A stretch of DNA of 64,000 bases from Phycisphaerales bacterium PN19_bin_20 (GCA_021173225.1 JAJOLK010000003.1:100436-164435), one strand, 5' to 3'; positions 1-9,440 are shown, counted from the first letter of the stretch. The notes: generated by a model from the sequence alone, not told the origin. Program-made: numbers and translations.

Positions 1-32
1 CAAGTGGTGGTCGGCTTCGCAGATTGGCTCAT
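1..32 (-). CDS. start of a truncated gene leaving the window
   Basis: Read on the minus strand, an ATG at position 32 opens a frame that begins M-S-Q-S-A-K-P-T-T-T and runs off the window edge. An AAGGA ribosome binding site lies at 40-44, seven bases before the ATG, which is good spacing. Only ten codons are visible, so no function can be given. Confidence 0.4.
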   Translation of the reverse strand, partial: MSQSAKPTTT

Positions 33-316
33 GAACTCGTCCTTGACGTCGCACAGGCCCGCCCGGCTCACGCCGGACCCCAGCCCGCCGGGCCTCCATT
101 GTACCCCCGACCCACCAAGTGGCTTAAGGATGATCGGACGGTGGACAACCTGCGGAGCCTTATCGCCGGCGCCAAAGAGCTGAAAAAATGTTCGATACTT
201 TGTGCGCAAAGCCAGCATGTTCGACGCGGATCGATGTGTGATGGCCGACCAAGTTCGCTTCCGCACCGAATCGCATCTTAGCGATATCGCGGTATTAGAG
301 CACTAAACGGCTAATT
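33..316. other. intergenic region between two minus-strand genes
   Basis: This stretch lies between the end of rpe and the start of the truncated gene at the left edge. It becomes clearly more AT-rich from about 180 onward (runs such as gaaaaaatg and ttttattc), which fits a promoter or terminator zone. A plus-strand open frame spans 24-281 but has no ribosome binding site and no recognisable protein features, so I do not call it a gene. I see no clear hairpin terminator for rpe. Confidence 0.5.
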
Positions 317-1015
317 TTATTCACTTTTCGACACACCAGAGCGAAGTTGTTTGATCGCCAAGGCTCGCCGGTCATTCGCTACGCCGAAGACGGCCGAGGC
401 GGCGACCAGCACATCGCAACCAGCGGCTCGGCAGTCGGGCGCGGTGGTGGTGCTTATGCCGCCGTCCATCTCGATGCGCTGGTCGGGCCGAAGGCGGGCC
501 CGCAACGTGCGGACCTTGTCCAGCACGCTCGGGATGAAGGCCTGCCCGCTGAAGCCCGGGTTGACGGACATGACCAAGGCCAAGTCGGCGTGCTCAATCG
601 CGGGAAAGAGCGCCTCGACCGAGGTCGGAGGGTTGACGGCGATGCCGACGGTCAGGCCCAGGCCACGGATTCGGCGGCAGAGCTCGACCCCCGCTGGCCC
701 GCCAACAACCTCGGCGTGGAAGGTCAGGTGGCTTGCGCCAGCTTTGGCAAACGGCTCGACAAACCGGGCCGGATCGGTGACCATCAGGTGAACGTCGAGG
801 TGGGCCAGCGGCAGGTGGTGGCGCAGCCAGCGGCACATGTCCGGGCCCATCGTCAGGTTGGGGACAAAGTGCCCGTCCATGATGTCAAGGTGCAGCAGGT
901 CGGCCCCGGCTTCCAGCACGCCCTGCGCGTCACGGAGCATGTGGCCAAAGTCGGCCGAGAGTATCGAGGGAGCGATCAGCGGCAGGCGCGGCGGGTGGGC
1001 GAAGGTCCAGGTCAT
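317..1015 (-). CDS. rpe: ribulose-phosphate 3-epimerase
   Basis: Interconverts ribulose 5-phosphate and xylulose 5-phosphate in the cytosolic pentose phosphate pathway. The 232-residue product has the family's usual length and motifs: APSILSADF at 15-23, the metal-binding HLDIMDGHFVPN block at 42-53 (His42 and Asp44 as ligands, Asp47 nearby), LDVHLMV further on, and the second catalytic Asp in EMDGGI. It is a single TIM-barrel domain with no signal peptide. There is no Shine-Dalgarno sequence; a TACCCT box lies six bases before the ATG, suggesting a leaderless transcript. It is divergent from rsmD, whose start is 89 bases away. Confidence 0.96.
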   Translation of the reverse strand: MTWTFAHPPRLPLIAPSILSADFGHMLRDAQGVLEAGADLLHLDIMDGHFVPNLTMGPDMCRWLRHHLPLAHLDVHLMVTDPARFVEPFAKAGASHLTFHAEVVGGPAGVELCRRIRGLGLTVGIAVNPPTSVEALFPAIEHADLALVMSVNPGFSGQAFIPSVLDKVRTLRARLRPDQRIEMDGGISTTTAPDCRAAGCDVLVAASAVFGVANDRRALAIKQLRSGVSKSE

Positions 1016-1021
1016 CGTGCA

Positions 1022-1027
1022 AGGGTA
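1022..1027 (-). promoter_or_regulatory. -10-like TACCCT box of rpe
   Basis: TACCCT on the minus strand ends six bases before the rpe ATG and no ribosome binding site intervenes. It fits the TANNNT start-proximal pattern seen at many genes here. No clear -35 element is visible. Confidence 0.4.
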
Positions 1028-1104
1028 CAGGGGTGCGGGCGGGCGCGTGGCGGGGTGTTTGGATCGGGGTTGATTCTCGCCCTTGGGCGCGCTTGACTGG
1101 AACC

Positions 1105-2370
1105 ATGCGGATCATCGCGGGCGACTATCGGCGTCGGCTGTTGGCGTCACCGTCGGGGATGACCACGCGTCCGATGCCGGACCGGGTCAAGGAGTCGCTC
1201 TTTTCGATGCTGGGCACGCGGGTTGTCGGCGCGCAGGTGCTGGACCTGTTCGCGGGCTCGGGGGCGATCGGGCTTGAGGCCGTCAGCCGTGGTGCGGCGG
1301 GGTGCCTGCTGGTTGAGATGGACAAGCGTTCGCACGCGACGCTGGAGAGCAACATTCGCCTGCTGATGGCGGAGGGCAAGTGCAAGGCGATCCGCGGCGA
1401 TGCGCTGGGGCTCTCATTGCTGGCGCGTTGCCCGCGGCCTACGGACCTGATCTTCATGGACCCGCCCTACCCCTTGGTGCAGACGCCCGAAGGTTGGCAG
1501 CGGGTTGTGATGCAGGCCGCGGCACTGGTGCAATTGCTGGCGCCGGATGGGTTTTTGATCTTGCGGACGCCTTGGCCGCACATGATTGAGCCGACACAGA
1601 CGGACATGACCCAGCAGACCGGCGAGCCGGTGCCCCGCAAGTTCAAGCGTCACAGCAAGCCGCGGATACACGATGTGCTGCATGGCGAGGGACTTGTGGG
1701 GAAGGGCAAGCCGGGCAAGGGTGTGACGGCAAGCCGCGTTGACGGGGCAGGTCGGGCTGGCCGCGGGGCCGAGGTGCCGCCGGACAGCGACGAGGGCGTG
1801 TTTGACGGCGGGCTTGACGACGGCGGGCCGGCGCCTGACGGCGCGCTGGACCTGAGCGAGATGATCGAGTTGACGCCGTCGGAGATCGAGGTGGCGATGC
1901 GCTATGCGCGGCGTACGCCCCGGCCAGGCGTCGAGCGCGAGGGCGCGCCCGATCAAGAGCACGATGTGGGGCGCGATCTGGAGCGCGATGAGGCGCGCGA
2001 CGCACGCGTGAACGCGGCCGCAGATGGTGAGCACGGGGGTAAGCACGGGTCCAGCGGTGGCGGGGGCGGCGGCGCGAGCCCACCGGGCGGGCAAGCGGGT
2101 GGGCACTCTGGCGCGCCCTCTAGCGCGCCCTCAGGCGAGCAGAAGAGCGTGCATCGTGACCACGGCGGCGGCGCCTGGAGTGGGGGCGTGGGCGGCCGCA
2201 AGGGCGCGCGGGGTGCGAAGGGTGGGCCCGGTGGTGGTGGTGATGACGAGGCGGATGACGTGCCGCCGACGGCCCTTGCGTACCCGGCGGAGTCGGCGAT
2301 CCCTGGCGCGCGCGGGCCCGAAACGCACCGGTACGGGTCGATGGCCGTGCACTTTTACATGAAGGCCTGA
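1105..2370 (+). CDS. rsmD: 16S rRNA guanine-N2 methyltransferase RsmD with long disordered insertion
   Basis: Likely methylates G966 of 16S rRNA during small-subunit assembly, using S-adenosylmethionine. The start at MRIIAGDYRRR matches the usual RsmD N-terminus, so an in-frame extension upstream to 1033 is not used. The SAM-binding motif DLFAGSGAIGLEA is near residues 49-61 and the catalytic DPPYPL near 119-124. RsmD is normally about 180-200 residues; this one is 421. From about residue 165 to 405 the chain is Gly/Ala/Pro/Asp-rich and low in complexity, including a seven-Gly run. The last 16 residues (RYGSMAVHFYMKA) look like the final core strand of the methyltransferase, so the extra part seems to be an internal insertion rather than a tail. 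Confidence 0.88.
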   Translation: MRIIAGDYRRRLLASPSGMTTRPMPDRVKESLFSMLGTRVVGAQVLDLFAGSGAIGLEAVSRGAAGCLLVEMDKRSHATLESNIRLLMAEGKCKAIRGDALGLSLLARCPRPTDLIFMDPPYPLVQTPEGWQRVVMQAAALVQLLAPDGFLILRTPWPHMIEPTQTDMTQQTGEPVPRKFKRHSKPRIHDVLHGEGLVGKGKPGKGVTASRVDGAGRAGRGAEVPPDSDEGVFDGGLDDGGPAPDGALDLSEMIELTPSEIEVAMRYARRTPRPGVEREGAPDQEHDVGRDLERDEARDARVNAAADGEHGGKHGSSGGGGGGASPPGGQAGGHSGAPSSAPSGEQKSVHRDHGGGAWSGGVGGRKGARGAKGGPGGGGDDEADDVPPTALAYPAESAIPGARGPETHRYGSMAVHFYMKA

Positions 2371-2480
2371 GTGCGTAGGCCGCTGCAGCGCGGCTCATTG
2401 CGGTTGATCGCGGCTCACCGCGGTTGCACGTTCTGCGCTGGGCAGGGTGGACCAATGATCAGCACATGGGGGATAGCCGC

Positions 2481-5400
2481 ATGGGGCACGAAGTGTTGCT
2501 GGAGGGGCTGAACCAATCGCAGCGTGCGGCGGTGCTGCATGAGGACGGGCCGCTGGCGGTGCTCGCGGGGCCGGGCACCGGCAAGACAAAGCTCATCGTG
2601 CACCGGATTGCCGACCTGATCGTGCGGCGTGGGGCTGAGCCTTCGTCGATTGTCGCGTTGACGTTTACGGTCAAGGCCGCGGCCCAGCTTCGTGAGCGAT
2701 TGGCGGGGTTGCTGGCGTCGCTTGAGGAACGCGGGGTCGCGGTGCCGGTGGCCGCGGCGGACGCGGTGGGCGTGCACACGTATCACGGGTATGGGCGGCG
2801 GCTGACGGCGCGGTTTGGCGACTTTTTGGGGTTGCCTTTGCGGCACACGCTGCTTGATGCCGCGCAGCAAAGACGGCTGGTGCGCGAGGTGATCGTTCGA
2901 GCCCGGCTGTGCACGTCGGTGTTTGGCGAGGGCGCTGCCGGTGCGGCGGACCGTGTGCTGGCGGCGCTGGCGCAGCTTGGTGATCTGGCGGTTGCGCCCA
3001 GCGAGGCCCTCGCGCGGATCGACGCGTGGCTTGATGGGCCAGCTGTGGGGGCGATTGGCGCGGCGGGCAAGGCGAGCGTGCTTCTCGCGCGCGAGGTGGT
3101 TGAGGCGGCCCAGGCGGTGCAGGCCGAGCAGCGCCGGCGCGGGCTGTTGACGTACAACGACCTGCTAACGCTGTCGATTGAGCTGCTGCGGACGCGCGAG
3201 CTGGCGGCGTCGATCGTGCGTCAGGAGCTTCGGCACGCGGTGGTGGATGAGTTTCAAGACGTGAATGCCGCGACGATCGTGCTGCTGAGCCTGCTGATGC
3301 CGTCGGCATCGGCTGGCGGCGCAAGTGGCGGGCCTGATCTGTGCGTGGTGGGCGATGACGACCAGGCGATCTACGCCTTTCGCGGTGCCGACGACCGGGC
3401 GTTCGAGCGGTTCAGTGAGCTGTGGCCCGGGCACGCGGAGGTGCGGCTGGAGGAGAACTATCGCAGCCACGCGCGGGTGCTGGCGGCGGCCAGCCGTGTG
3501 ATGGCGCTGGCGAGTAGTCGGTACCGGCCCGACAAGGCGCTGGTGCAGGCGGCTGGCTCGCCGGCGGCGCAGCTTGAGGGCGCGGGGGTTGAGGTGATCG
3601 ACGGCGTGCGGGGCGCGGACGCCGATGCGCCGGTGGTTGCGGCGTGGCTGCTGGCGGCGAAGGCGGCGAGCCCGCAGCATCCTTGGCGCAGCTATGCGGT
3701 GATTGCACGCGGGCACACCGATCTGGCGCGGATCGCCGAGGCGCTGCGGCTGGAGAATATCCCCATCAGCGTGGCGCGTGGCACAAGCCTGGCGGATGAG
3801 CCCGGTGCCGAGACGCTGCTGGATTGGTGCCGAACGCTCAATGACCCGCACGACAGCGCTGCGGCACGCCCGATCTTGCGGGGCGACGGGCTGCTGCTGG
3901 ACGGCACGGCGGTGCTGGAGCTGGAGGCGCGCTATCGGCGACAGCTCAAACTGTGGCGCGAGCTTGGTGGTGATAGCGACGGGGTGGAGCACGACGAGTA
4001 CGAAGGGCGCGAGAACGAAGGTGGCGAGGCGGGCGGCGGCGTGCAGGACCCTGGGGCGTACTTGCCGTGGGCATGTGCGCAGCTGGCTGCTGGTGACGCG
4101 GGCGTGAGGATGGGTGCCGGCGTGGTGGCGAGCGCTGCGCGAGTGGCGGGGTTGTACCGGTCAATGGCCGCGCGGCGCGCGTCTTTGCGGGCCTCTGAGC
4201 TGCTGTATGAGCTGGCGCTGGAGACTGATGTGGTGCACGCGGGGATGCTGCCGCCCAAGCAGCGGGCCAAGCGGCTTGAGGGCGTGGTGCGGCTGCTGCG
4301 GTTTGCGCGGTTGCGGCAAGAGCGGCTGAGCCCACCGGGGGACTTGACCAGCTTCATGGCGTACTTTGATGAGCTGGACCCGAACAAGCGCGGGATCGAC
4401 GACAGCCCGGGCGACCGCGTTGATGCTGAGGATGCGGGCGGGCTTGAGGCGGGCGGCGAGCCGGTGGACGCGGTCACGCTGATCACGGCGCACAGCGCCA
4501 AGGGGCTTGAGTTTGACACGGTGCTGGTCCCGCGGGTTGACCCCGGGAACGGGTACCCGACGTCTCGCAAGTCTGAATCGATGCGGCTGGGCGCGGGCGT
4601 GCTGAGCGTGCTGGTAGGCGCGAGCGGTATTGCTGGCAGTGAGGCGGACGCAGTTGTGCGGGCCCGCGCGGAGGAGCGGCGGCTGTTCTATGTGGCTTGC
4701 ACGCGGGCGCAGCGCCGGCTGGTGGTCATAGGGGCGATGTCGCAGACGGCGGTCAAGGACGTGGGTAAGCCGGGCAAGCCGACGAGCTTTTTGGCCGAGC
4801 TTCTGACGGCGCGGGGCGCGGGGTTTGTGCCGCGGACGCTGGAAGACGTGCTCGAGGCCAGGCCGGGCGAGCGGAGCAAGGTGGTTGAAGAGTTGACGGC
4901 GGCGGCTGATGGACGCAAGCGCACAGATGAGCGGCTAAGCGCGGTGCTTCGGGCGCGGGCCCAGGTCGCCCTTGCGCTAGACGCGGCGTGCGCGGTGGCG
5001 GCGGACGTGAGCACCGAGGCTGGCACCGACGCGCGCGCGCACCGCGGCGAGCTCGAAGCGCTGCTGGCGGAGGTGCAGGTCAGGGCCCGGCACGCGGCGG
5101 CGGCGGAGTGTGTGCAGAAGACCGGCCTAATTCCCGCGTGGGCCGACGAGTGCAGCGGCGCGGCGCTGCGGGCGCTGGTGGTCCCGCTGGCGCGGGCGGG
5201 CGCGGCGACGGGCGCTGACGCTGATGGCGATGGCGACGATGCGGAGAGCGGGGAAGAGGGCTTGGTGACGGGGGCGATGCGGGCGCGCTGGCCAGTTGGG
5301 CCTGCGATGCGAACGCTGAGCTACACCAAGGTGCACGACTATCTGCGCTGCCCGGCGTGCTGGTTCTGCAAGTATGCGATGGGGCACGACCGCGGCGGCG

Positions 5401-6182
5401 GCGACCGGCTCAATGTCGGGACGCTGGTGCACGACGTGCTTGCGGCGTTCTTTGAGCGGCTTCGCGACGCGCGCGAGAGTGAGCAGGTCGAACCGGGCCT
5501 GGCAGAGCTCCTGGCGATGGGGCGTCGCGCGGTGCTGATGCAGGAGGGTGGGGTTGGAAGCGGCGGTGATGCGCGCGCGGCTGGTGAGATGTTGGCGCAG
5601 GTCAGCGCGCTGCTGACCAGCGCGCTGCAGCAGCACGACCCGAGCGCGGGGCTGACTGGGTACATCGAAAACTCGCGGATGAAGCGGGCGAGTATCGAGG
5701 TCGATGGGCGGCAAGTCCCGCTAGAGTGCACGTTTGACCGCGCGGACCACATCGACGGGCCCGAGGGGGTCGGGTTCCGGATCATCGACTACAAGACCGG
5801 GCGCGTGACTGACGAGCTGGCGATGCCGGCGCGCGACGACCTGCAGCTGGGCGTTTACAAGCTGGGCCTGATGGCCGACCTGGGGCTTGACGAGGTTGCT
5901 GGCGAGGCGCGGTATGTGCTGCTGCGGGCGACGCCGGAGGACCGGGCGCGGTGGGCCAGGCGGCGCGATGAGATTGTTGAGGGCGCTGGCAAGAGGCGGG
6001 GCGCGGCGCCGGTGGTGGGCCCGGAGTTTGGGACCATCAGGCTGGCGGATATTGACGTAGCCGCGGTCAGCGAGAAGATCGCAGGGATGGTGCGCGGCGT
6101 GCTGGCGGGAAAGTTCGAGCCCGGAAGTGGCTGCACGGACGGCCCGTGCGCGCTGCTAAAAAGCCGTCGTTTGGGGGCCTAA
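2481..6182 (+). CDS. UvrD/PcrA-like DNA helicase fused to a RecB-type nuclease domain
   Basis: ATP-dependent 3'-5' DNA helicase with a C-terminal PD-(D/E)XK nuclease, probably for DNA repair or recombination. From the ATG at 2481 (1233 residues) the order is: Q-motif LNQSQRAAV, Walker A AGPGTGKT at 29-36, Walker B DEFQDVN near 254, GDDDQAIYAFRGA, the RSHARVL motif, motif V TAHSAKGLEFDTVLVP near 668, motif VI LFYVACTRAQRR, then a nuclease region starting at LSYTKVHDYLRCPACWFC with the core IIDYKTG near 1100. Cysteines in CPACWFC and in the C-terminal CTDGPC could hold a metal or Fe-S cluster. In-frame ATGs at 2424 and 2466 are possible alternative starts. It follows rsmD by about 110 bases on the same strand. 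Confidence 0.88.
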   Translation: MGHEVLLEGLNQSQRAAVLHEDGPLAVLAGPGTGKTKLIVHRIADLIVRRGAEPSSIVALTFTVKAAAQLRERLAGLLASLEERGVAVPVAAADAVGVHTYHGYGRRLTARFGDFLGLPLRHTLLDAAQQRRLVREVIVRARLCTSVFGEGAAGAADRVLAALAQLGDLAVAPSEALARIDAWLDGPAVGAIGAAGKASVLLAREVVEAAQAVQAEQRRRGLLTYNDLLTLSIELLRTRELAASIVRQELRHAVVDEFQDVNAATIVLLSLLMPSASAGGASGGPDLCVVGDDDQAIYAFRGADDRAFERFSELWPGHAEVRLEENYRSHARVLAAASRVMALASSRYRPDKALVQAAGSPAAQLEGAGVEVIDGVRGADADAPVVAAWLLAAKAASPQHPWRSYAVIARGHTDLARIAEALRLENIPISVARGTSLADEPGAETLLDWCRTLNDPHDSAAARPILRGDGLLLDGTAVLELEARYRRQLKLWRELGGDSDGVEHDEYEGRENEGGEAGGGVQDPGAYLPWACAQLAAGDAGVRMGAGVVASAARVAGLYRSMAARRASLRASELLYELALETDVVHAGMLPPKQRAKRLEGVVRLLRFARLRQERLSPPGDLTSFMAYFDELDPNKRGIDDSPGDRVDAEDAGGLEAGGEPVDAVTLITAHSAKGLEFDTVLVPRVDPGNGYPTSRKSESMRLGAGVLSVLVGASGIAGSEADAVVRARAEERRLFYVACTRAQRRLVVIGAMSQTAVKDVGKPGKPTSFLAELLTARGAGFVPRTLEDVLEARPGERSKVVEELTAAADGRKRTDERLSAVLRARAQVALALDAACAVAADVSTEAGTDARAHRGELEALLAEVQVRARHAAAAECVQKTGLIPAWADECSGAALRALVVPLARAGAATGADADGDGDDAESGEEGLVTGAMRARWPVGPAMRTLSYTKVHDYLRCPACWFCKYAMGHDRGGGDRLNVGTLVHDVLAAFFERLRDARESEQVEPGLAELLAMGRRAVLMQEGGVGSGGDARAAGEMLAQVSALLTSALQQHDPSAGLTGYIENSRMKRASIEVDGRQVPLECTFDRADHIDGPEGVGFRIIDYKTGRVTDELAMPARDDLQLGVYKLGLMADLGLDEVAGEARYVLLRATPEDRARWARRRDEIVEGAGKRRGAAPVVGPEFGTIRLADIDVAAVSEKIAGMVRGVLAGKFEPGSGCTDGPCALLKSRRLGA

Positions 6183-6227
6183 CGCCGTCGCGGGAGAGGG
6201 GGGCGTGCGGTGGGCCAAGTTCCACGC

Positions 6228-7442
6228 TCAGCTCTGGCCGATGCGGCTGCTGAGGGTCAGGATCGGGATGAGGATCGCCATCAGCAGCCCGCCGACGAGC
6301 CCGGCCATGATCACGATCATCAGCGGCTGCATGAAGGCCAGCACGCGCGTGCTGGAGCGTTCGACCTCGTCGGTCATGTCTTGCGCGAGGCTCGAGAACG
6401 CGCTGTCAAGGTCGCCCGAGCGTTCGGCGGCCAGCAGCAGGCGGCGCGTAGCCAGCGGGAGCGCCTCGACCTGCTCGATGAGCTGTCGCAGCAGCCCGCC
6501 GGCGATCAGCTTGCTGCGGAGGGTGTCAAGCTGCTTGCGCAATCGCGGGTGGCCGATGACCATGTTGGCGGTGCCGAGCCCGTCGGCCAGCGGGACGCCC
6601 GCCTTGCTCATCGCGCTCATCACGGTAAAGAACCGGGCCGATTCGGCGGCGAGCATGACGTCGCGCACCAGCGGCAGGCGGCGCGAGGCGGTTAGCGTCA
6701 GGCGCGTGATGGCCTTGCGCATCACTACGCAGGCACCGATGAGCCCGGCGATTGCCAGCGAGACCAGCACGATGTTTGAGCGAAGGAACGAGCCGACGCC
6801 AAAGAGCACCTGGCTGTAGATCGGCAGCTTGATGTCCTGCAGCTCTTTCAGGCGCTCGCCGATGCTCGGCAGCACGCCCACCAGCAGCACGAAGCTGACG
6901 ACCGCCGAGACCACCAGCAGCACCATGGGGTAGATCATCAGCGACTGGGCCTTGCCCGTGACGGTGATGGTCCGGCGCATGCTCACCGCGAGCTGGCGTG
7001 ACGCGCCCGAGAGATCGCCCGTGCGCTCGGCGGCGCGATAGACCGCGATGGTGACGGCGTCAAACACCCCCGTGCGCTCGCAGGCGTCGGAGAAGCTGGT
7101 GCCGCTGGCCACGGCCTCGCGCATCTGGCGGACGACCGGGCGGGCGTTGCCCGAGACAGTTCCGCCCACGACCTCAAGCGCTTCTACCAGCGGGACGCCG
7201 CGGCTGAGCAGCGCGTGCAACTGCTCATTGAGAACTGCTTGGTCGGCCAGCTTCAGGCCGGTCTCGGGCGTGAAGGCCTTGGGCAAGGCCACTGAGCGCA
7301 GGACCGTGAGGCGCTCTTTGCGCAGCGCGCTGGCGAGCTGGCTTGGGCTCGACGCGGTCCGGACGACCACCGAGCGGCCCCCCCCGGGCTTGGTGGTGAT
7401 GCACAAGAAGGGGCGCACGGCGGGGCTCGCGGACGGGCTCAT
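6228..7442 (-). CDS. type II secretion/type IV pilus inner-membrane platform protein (GspF/PilC family)
   Basis: A 404-residue polytopic inner-membrane protein with two T2SF domains. The first lies around residues 70-200 (LHALLSRGVPLVEAL, then AAERTGDLSGA) and the second around 270-375 (MSAMSKAGVPLADGL, then LAAERSGDLDSAF). Three hydrophobic segments are evident: one just after the first domain, one close behind it, and one at the C-terminus (LMIVIMAGLVGGLLMAILIPI). This matches the GspF/PilC platform that works with a GspE/PilB ATPase. No ATPase, secretin or pilin gene is adjacent, so the partner machinery must be elsewhere. It lies downstream of the HEAT-repeat gene on the same strand, 71 bases away. 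A TACAGT box seven bases before the ATG suggests its own leaderless promoter. Confidence 0.9.
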   Translation of the reverse strand: MSPSASPAVRPFLCITTKPGGGRSVVVRTASSPSQLASALRKERLTVLRSVALPKAFTPETGLKLADQAVLNEQLHALLSRGVPLVEALEVVGGTVSGNARPVVRQMREAVASGTSFSDACERTGVFDAVTIAVYRAAERTGDLSGASRQLAVSMRRTITVTGKAQSLMIYPMVLLVVSAVVSFVLLVGVLPSIGERLKELQDIKLPIYSQVLFGVGSFLRSNIVLVSLAIAGLIGACVVMRKAITRLTLTASRRLPLVRDVMLAAESARFFTVMSAMSKAGVPLADGLGTANMVIGHPRLRKQLDTLRSKLIAGGLLRQLIEQVEALPLATRRLLLAAERSGDLDSAFSSLAQDMTDEVERSSTRVLAFMQPLMIVIMAGLVGGLLMAILIPILTLSSRIGQS

Positions 7443-7449
7443 CGTGCCA

Positions 7450-7455
7450 ACTGTA
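7450..7455 (-). promoter_or_regulatory. -10-like TACAGT box of the gspF-type gene
   Basis: TACAGT on the minus strand ends seven bases before the ATG at 7442, in the 71-base gap after the upstream gene's stop. No Shine-Dalgarno sequence is seen. Confidence 0.4.
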
Positions 7456-7513
7456 CCGCCCCGGAGCGGCCCGGCTGCTGATGGAGGTCGTGTCGCGATT
7501 CGACCGCGGGGGT

Positions 7514-9433
7514 CTATGCGTCGAGCAGGCGAGCGAGGGCGACTCGGTCGGCCCCCAGCCCGCGGAGGGCGAGCCAGGCCGCCATCGCGCGCAGGGCTGG
7601 CGGCAGGGTCGCCTGTTGCTCGGCGTCGAGGGCCAAGGCAGAGAGCCGCGCGCGAACGGCAGGGTCAGTGAGGGGCGCGTCGCCAGTTTGGCAGGCCAGC
7701 AGCAACGCAAGTGCTGCCCCGGCGGCGCTGGGCCAGGCGTCGGGGCTTGTCAGCGGGAGTCCGCGCGTCAGGCTTGAGCGTTCGGCGGTTGCCGCCAGCT
7801 CGCCAGCGCGCCGGATCAGGCCGAGCATGAGCAGCTCGCAGGCGTCGGCATCGCCTTGAACCCGGGCCAGTTCCAGCAGCTTGAGCACCTCGGTGGGGCT
7901 CTGGTCGGCCAGTTCGGCGGCGGCCTCGATGCCAAGGCCGCGCAGCGGGCGCGGCGCAGTCGGCCCACTGCCGCGAGATTCGGCGAGGGCCATCGCCAGC
8001 ACGCGCAGGCGGATCTCGCGCGCGTCTTGCGCGGGGCGGTCATCGGCGACGCGCATGGCCCAGGGGACCAGCGCGGCGTCATTCAGCGCCAGCACGCGCA
8101 CGACCGCCACGGGCACGCTCAGCCGGACCGCGCCGGGCGCAGGGCTAGCTGCGGGCGTGGGGGCTGGCCCAGCGGGCGGCGTGACTACTTCTTTGGCGGC
8201 GGGGTCCTTTGCGCCCGGGCTTTGGGGGCGCTCGCCGAGGGTCTCGTCGCTCGCCAGCGCGCGGACGGCGTCGGCGATGGTCGTGACCGCCAGCGTCCCG
8301 GCGTTGTCCATCGCGCCCGCGAGCCGCACGGGCGTTTGCGGCCCCAGGCGGCGCGCGACGTCAAGTGCCGCCAAGGCCAGCTCTGCGCGGTCGTCGGCGC
8401 TCGCGGCGTTCCACGCGTCGGCAAATCGCGCGACGGCGCGGCTGTCATTTGGCGCGATGACAATGCCCGCGCCGATGGCCTCGGCCCAGAGCGCTTGCGC
8501 CAGCTTGGCCTCGACCGTCAGCCCCGCGCTGCCACTGGCCTGCTGGCGGGCCTTGGCGCTGGCAGCGATCCCGACCAGCGTCGGACCTGCGCTGGCCAGC
8601 ATCGCGTCGGCGGCGGCGCGGACGATCCGCGTTCCGCTCTCGGTGGGCAGCCCCCCGGGGCTCTCAAGCCGGGCCTTGAGCGTGCGGGCGGCGGCGGTCG
8701 CGGGCTCGAGGGGGTCTTGTGATTGCAGCAGCAGGATCGCCGCGAGGGCTGAGACCTCGGGGCGGGGGTCGTCAAGCAGTGGGGCGAGACGCTGGGGGGC
8801 GAGGCTGGCAGCGGCGCGGGCAGGATTGTCTTGTGACCGGGCCGCCATGCGGGCGGCGAGCGTGACCAGCACGCTGGCGTCAAGGTCGGGCCAGGCGCAG
8901 ACCTCTGCGAGCAGCGTGTCGTCGATGAGCCCCTCAGCGAAGCCCTCACGGACCACGGCGCTGCGCCAACTGGGCGTGGGCAACTGGCGGACGCTCAGCA
9001 GGTCGATCTGGCGCCGGGGGTCAAGCTCAGCGAGGCCGAGCAGGCCGTGGAGCTGGAGCTGCGGGTCGGGCGCAATTGAAAGGGCGACCAGCAGCGGGCG
9101 CAGCGAGGGATCGCGCAGGCGGCGCAGGCCCAGGAGGGTTGCGTCGCGGGTGGTGGGGTCGCGCAGCGTGCGGCCCAGGGCCGTGGTCAGCGCGCTGACC
9201 AGGTTCGTGTCGATCAGCTCGAGTGCGGAGGGCGAGACGGGTGAGGCGGGCTTTGTGGGCGAGACTGGCGGTGGCACGGGCGGTGGTGGCTGGCCGAGGG
9301 CCAAGCCCGCGCACGCGGCCAGAGCGGCGGCCAGAGCGGCGAACAGGGCGGCGGCCAGAGCAGGGATCGGGGTGCCGATCGGGGCGGCGATCGGGGCGGC
9401 GGCAGATCTGGCGGTGGTCACGGCGCGGGGCAC
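7514..9433 (-). CDS. HEAT-repeat protein, probable lipoprotein
   Basis: About 639 residues of Ala/Leu-rich helical repeats, for example LLGLRRLRDPSLRPLLVALSIAP and LHGLLGLAELD, typical of HEAT-like solenoids that act as protein-binding scaffolds. The chosen GTG start at 9433 lies seven bases after a TATCAT box; a GTG at 9421 is an alternative. The N-terminus is hydrophobic (ALAAALFAALAAALAAC) and ends in LAAC, a possible lipobox, followed by a Pro-rich linker (QPPPPVPPPVSP). This suggests export and lipid anchoring. Low-complexity Pro/Ala segments also interrupt the middle. The frame stays open beyond 9433 across ruvA on the other strand, but that extension is an antisense artefact. The partner and role are unknown. 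Confidence 0.7.
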   Translation of the reverse strand: MPRAVTTARSAAAPIAAPIGTPIPALAAALFAALAAALAACAGLALGQPPPPVPPPVSPTKPASPVSPSALELIDTNLVSALTTALGRTLRDPTTRDATLLGLRRLRDPSLRPLLVALSIAPDPQLQLHGLLGLAELDPRRQIDLLSVRQLPTPSWRSAVVREGFAEGLIDDTLLAEVCAWPDLDASVLVTLAARMAARSQDNPARAAASLAPQRLAPLLDDPRPEVSALAAILLLQSQDPLEPATAAARTLKARLESPGGLPTESGTRIVRAAADAMLASAGPTLVGIAASAKARQQASGSAGLTVEAKLAQALWAEAIGAGIVIAPNDSRAVARFADAWNAASADDRAELALAALDVARRLGPQTPVRLAGAMDNAGTLAVTTIADAVRALASDETLGERPQSPGAKDPAAKEVVTPPAGPAPTPAASPAPGAVRLSVPVAVVRVLALNDAALVPWAMRVADDRPAQDAREIRLRVLAMALAESRGSGPTAPRPLRGLGIEAAAELADQSPTEVLKLLELARVQGDADACELLMLGLIRRAGELAATAERSSLTRGLPLTSPDAWPSAAGAALALLLACQTGDAPLTDPAVRARLSALALDAEQQATLPPALRAMAAWLALRGLGADRVALARLLDA

Positions 9434-9440
9434 AGCCTTT

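Noticed and set aside
24-281. 85-codon plus-strand frame at the left edge
   Set aside because: No ribosome binding site, no recognisable features, and it overlaps the better-supported minus-strand gene start at 32.
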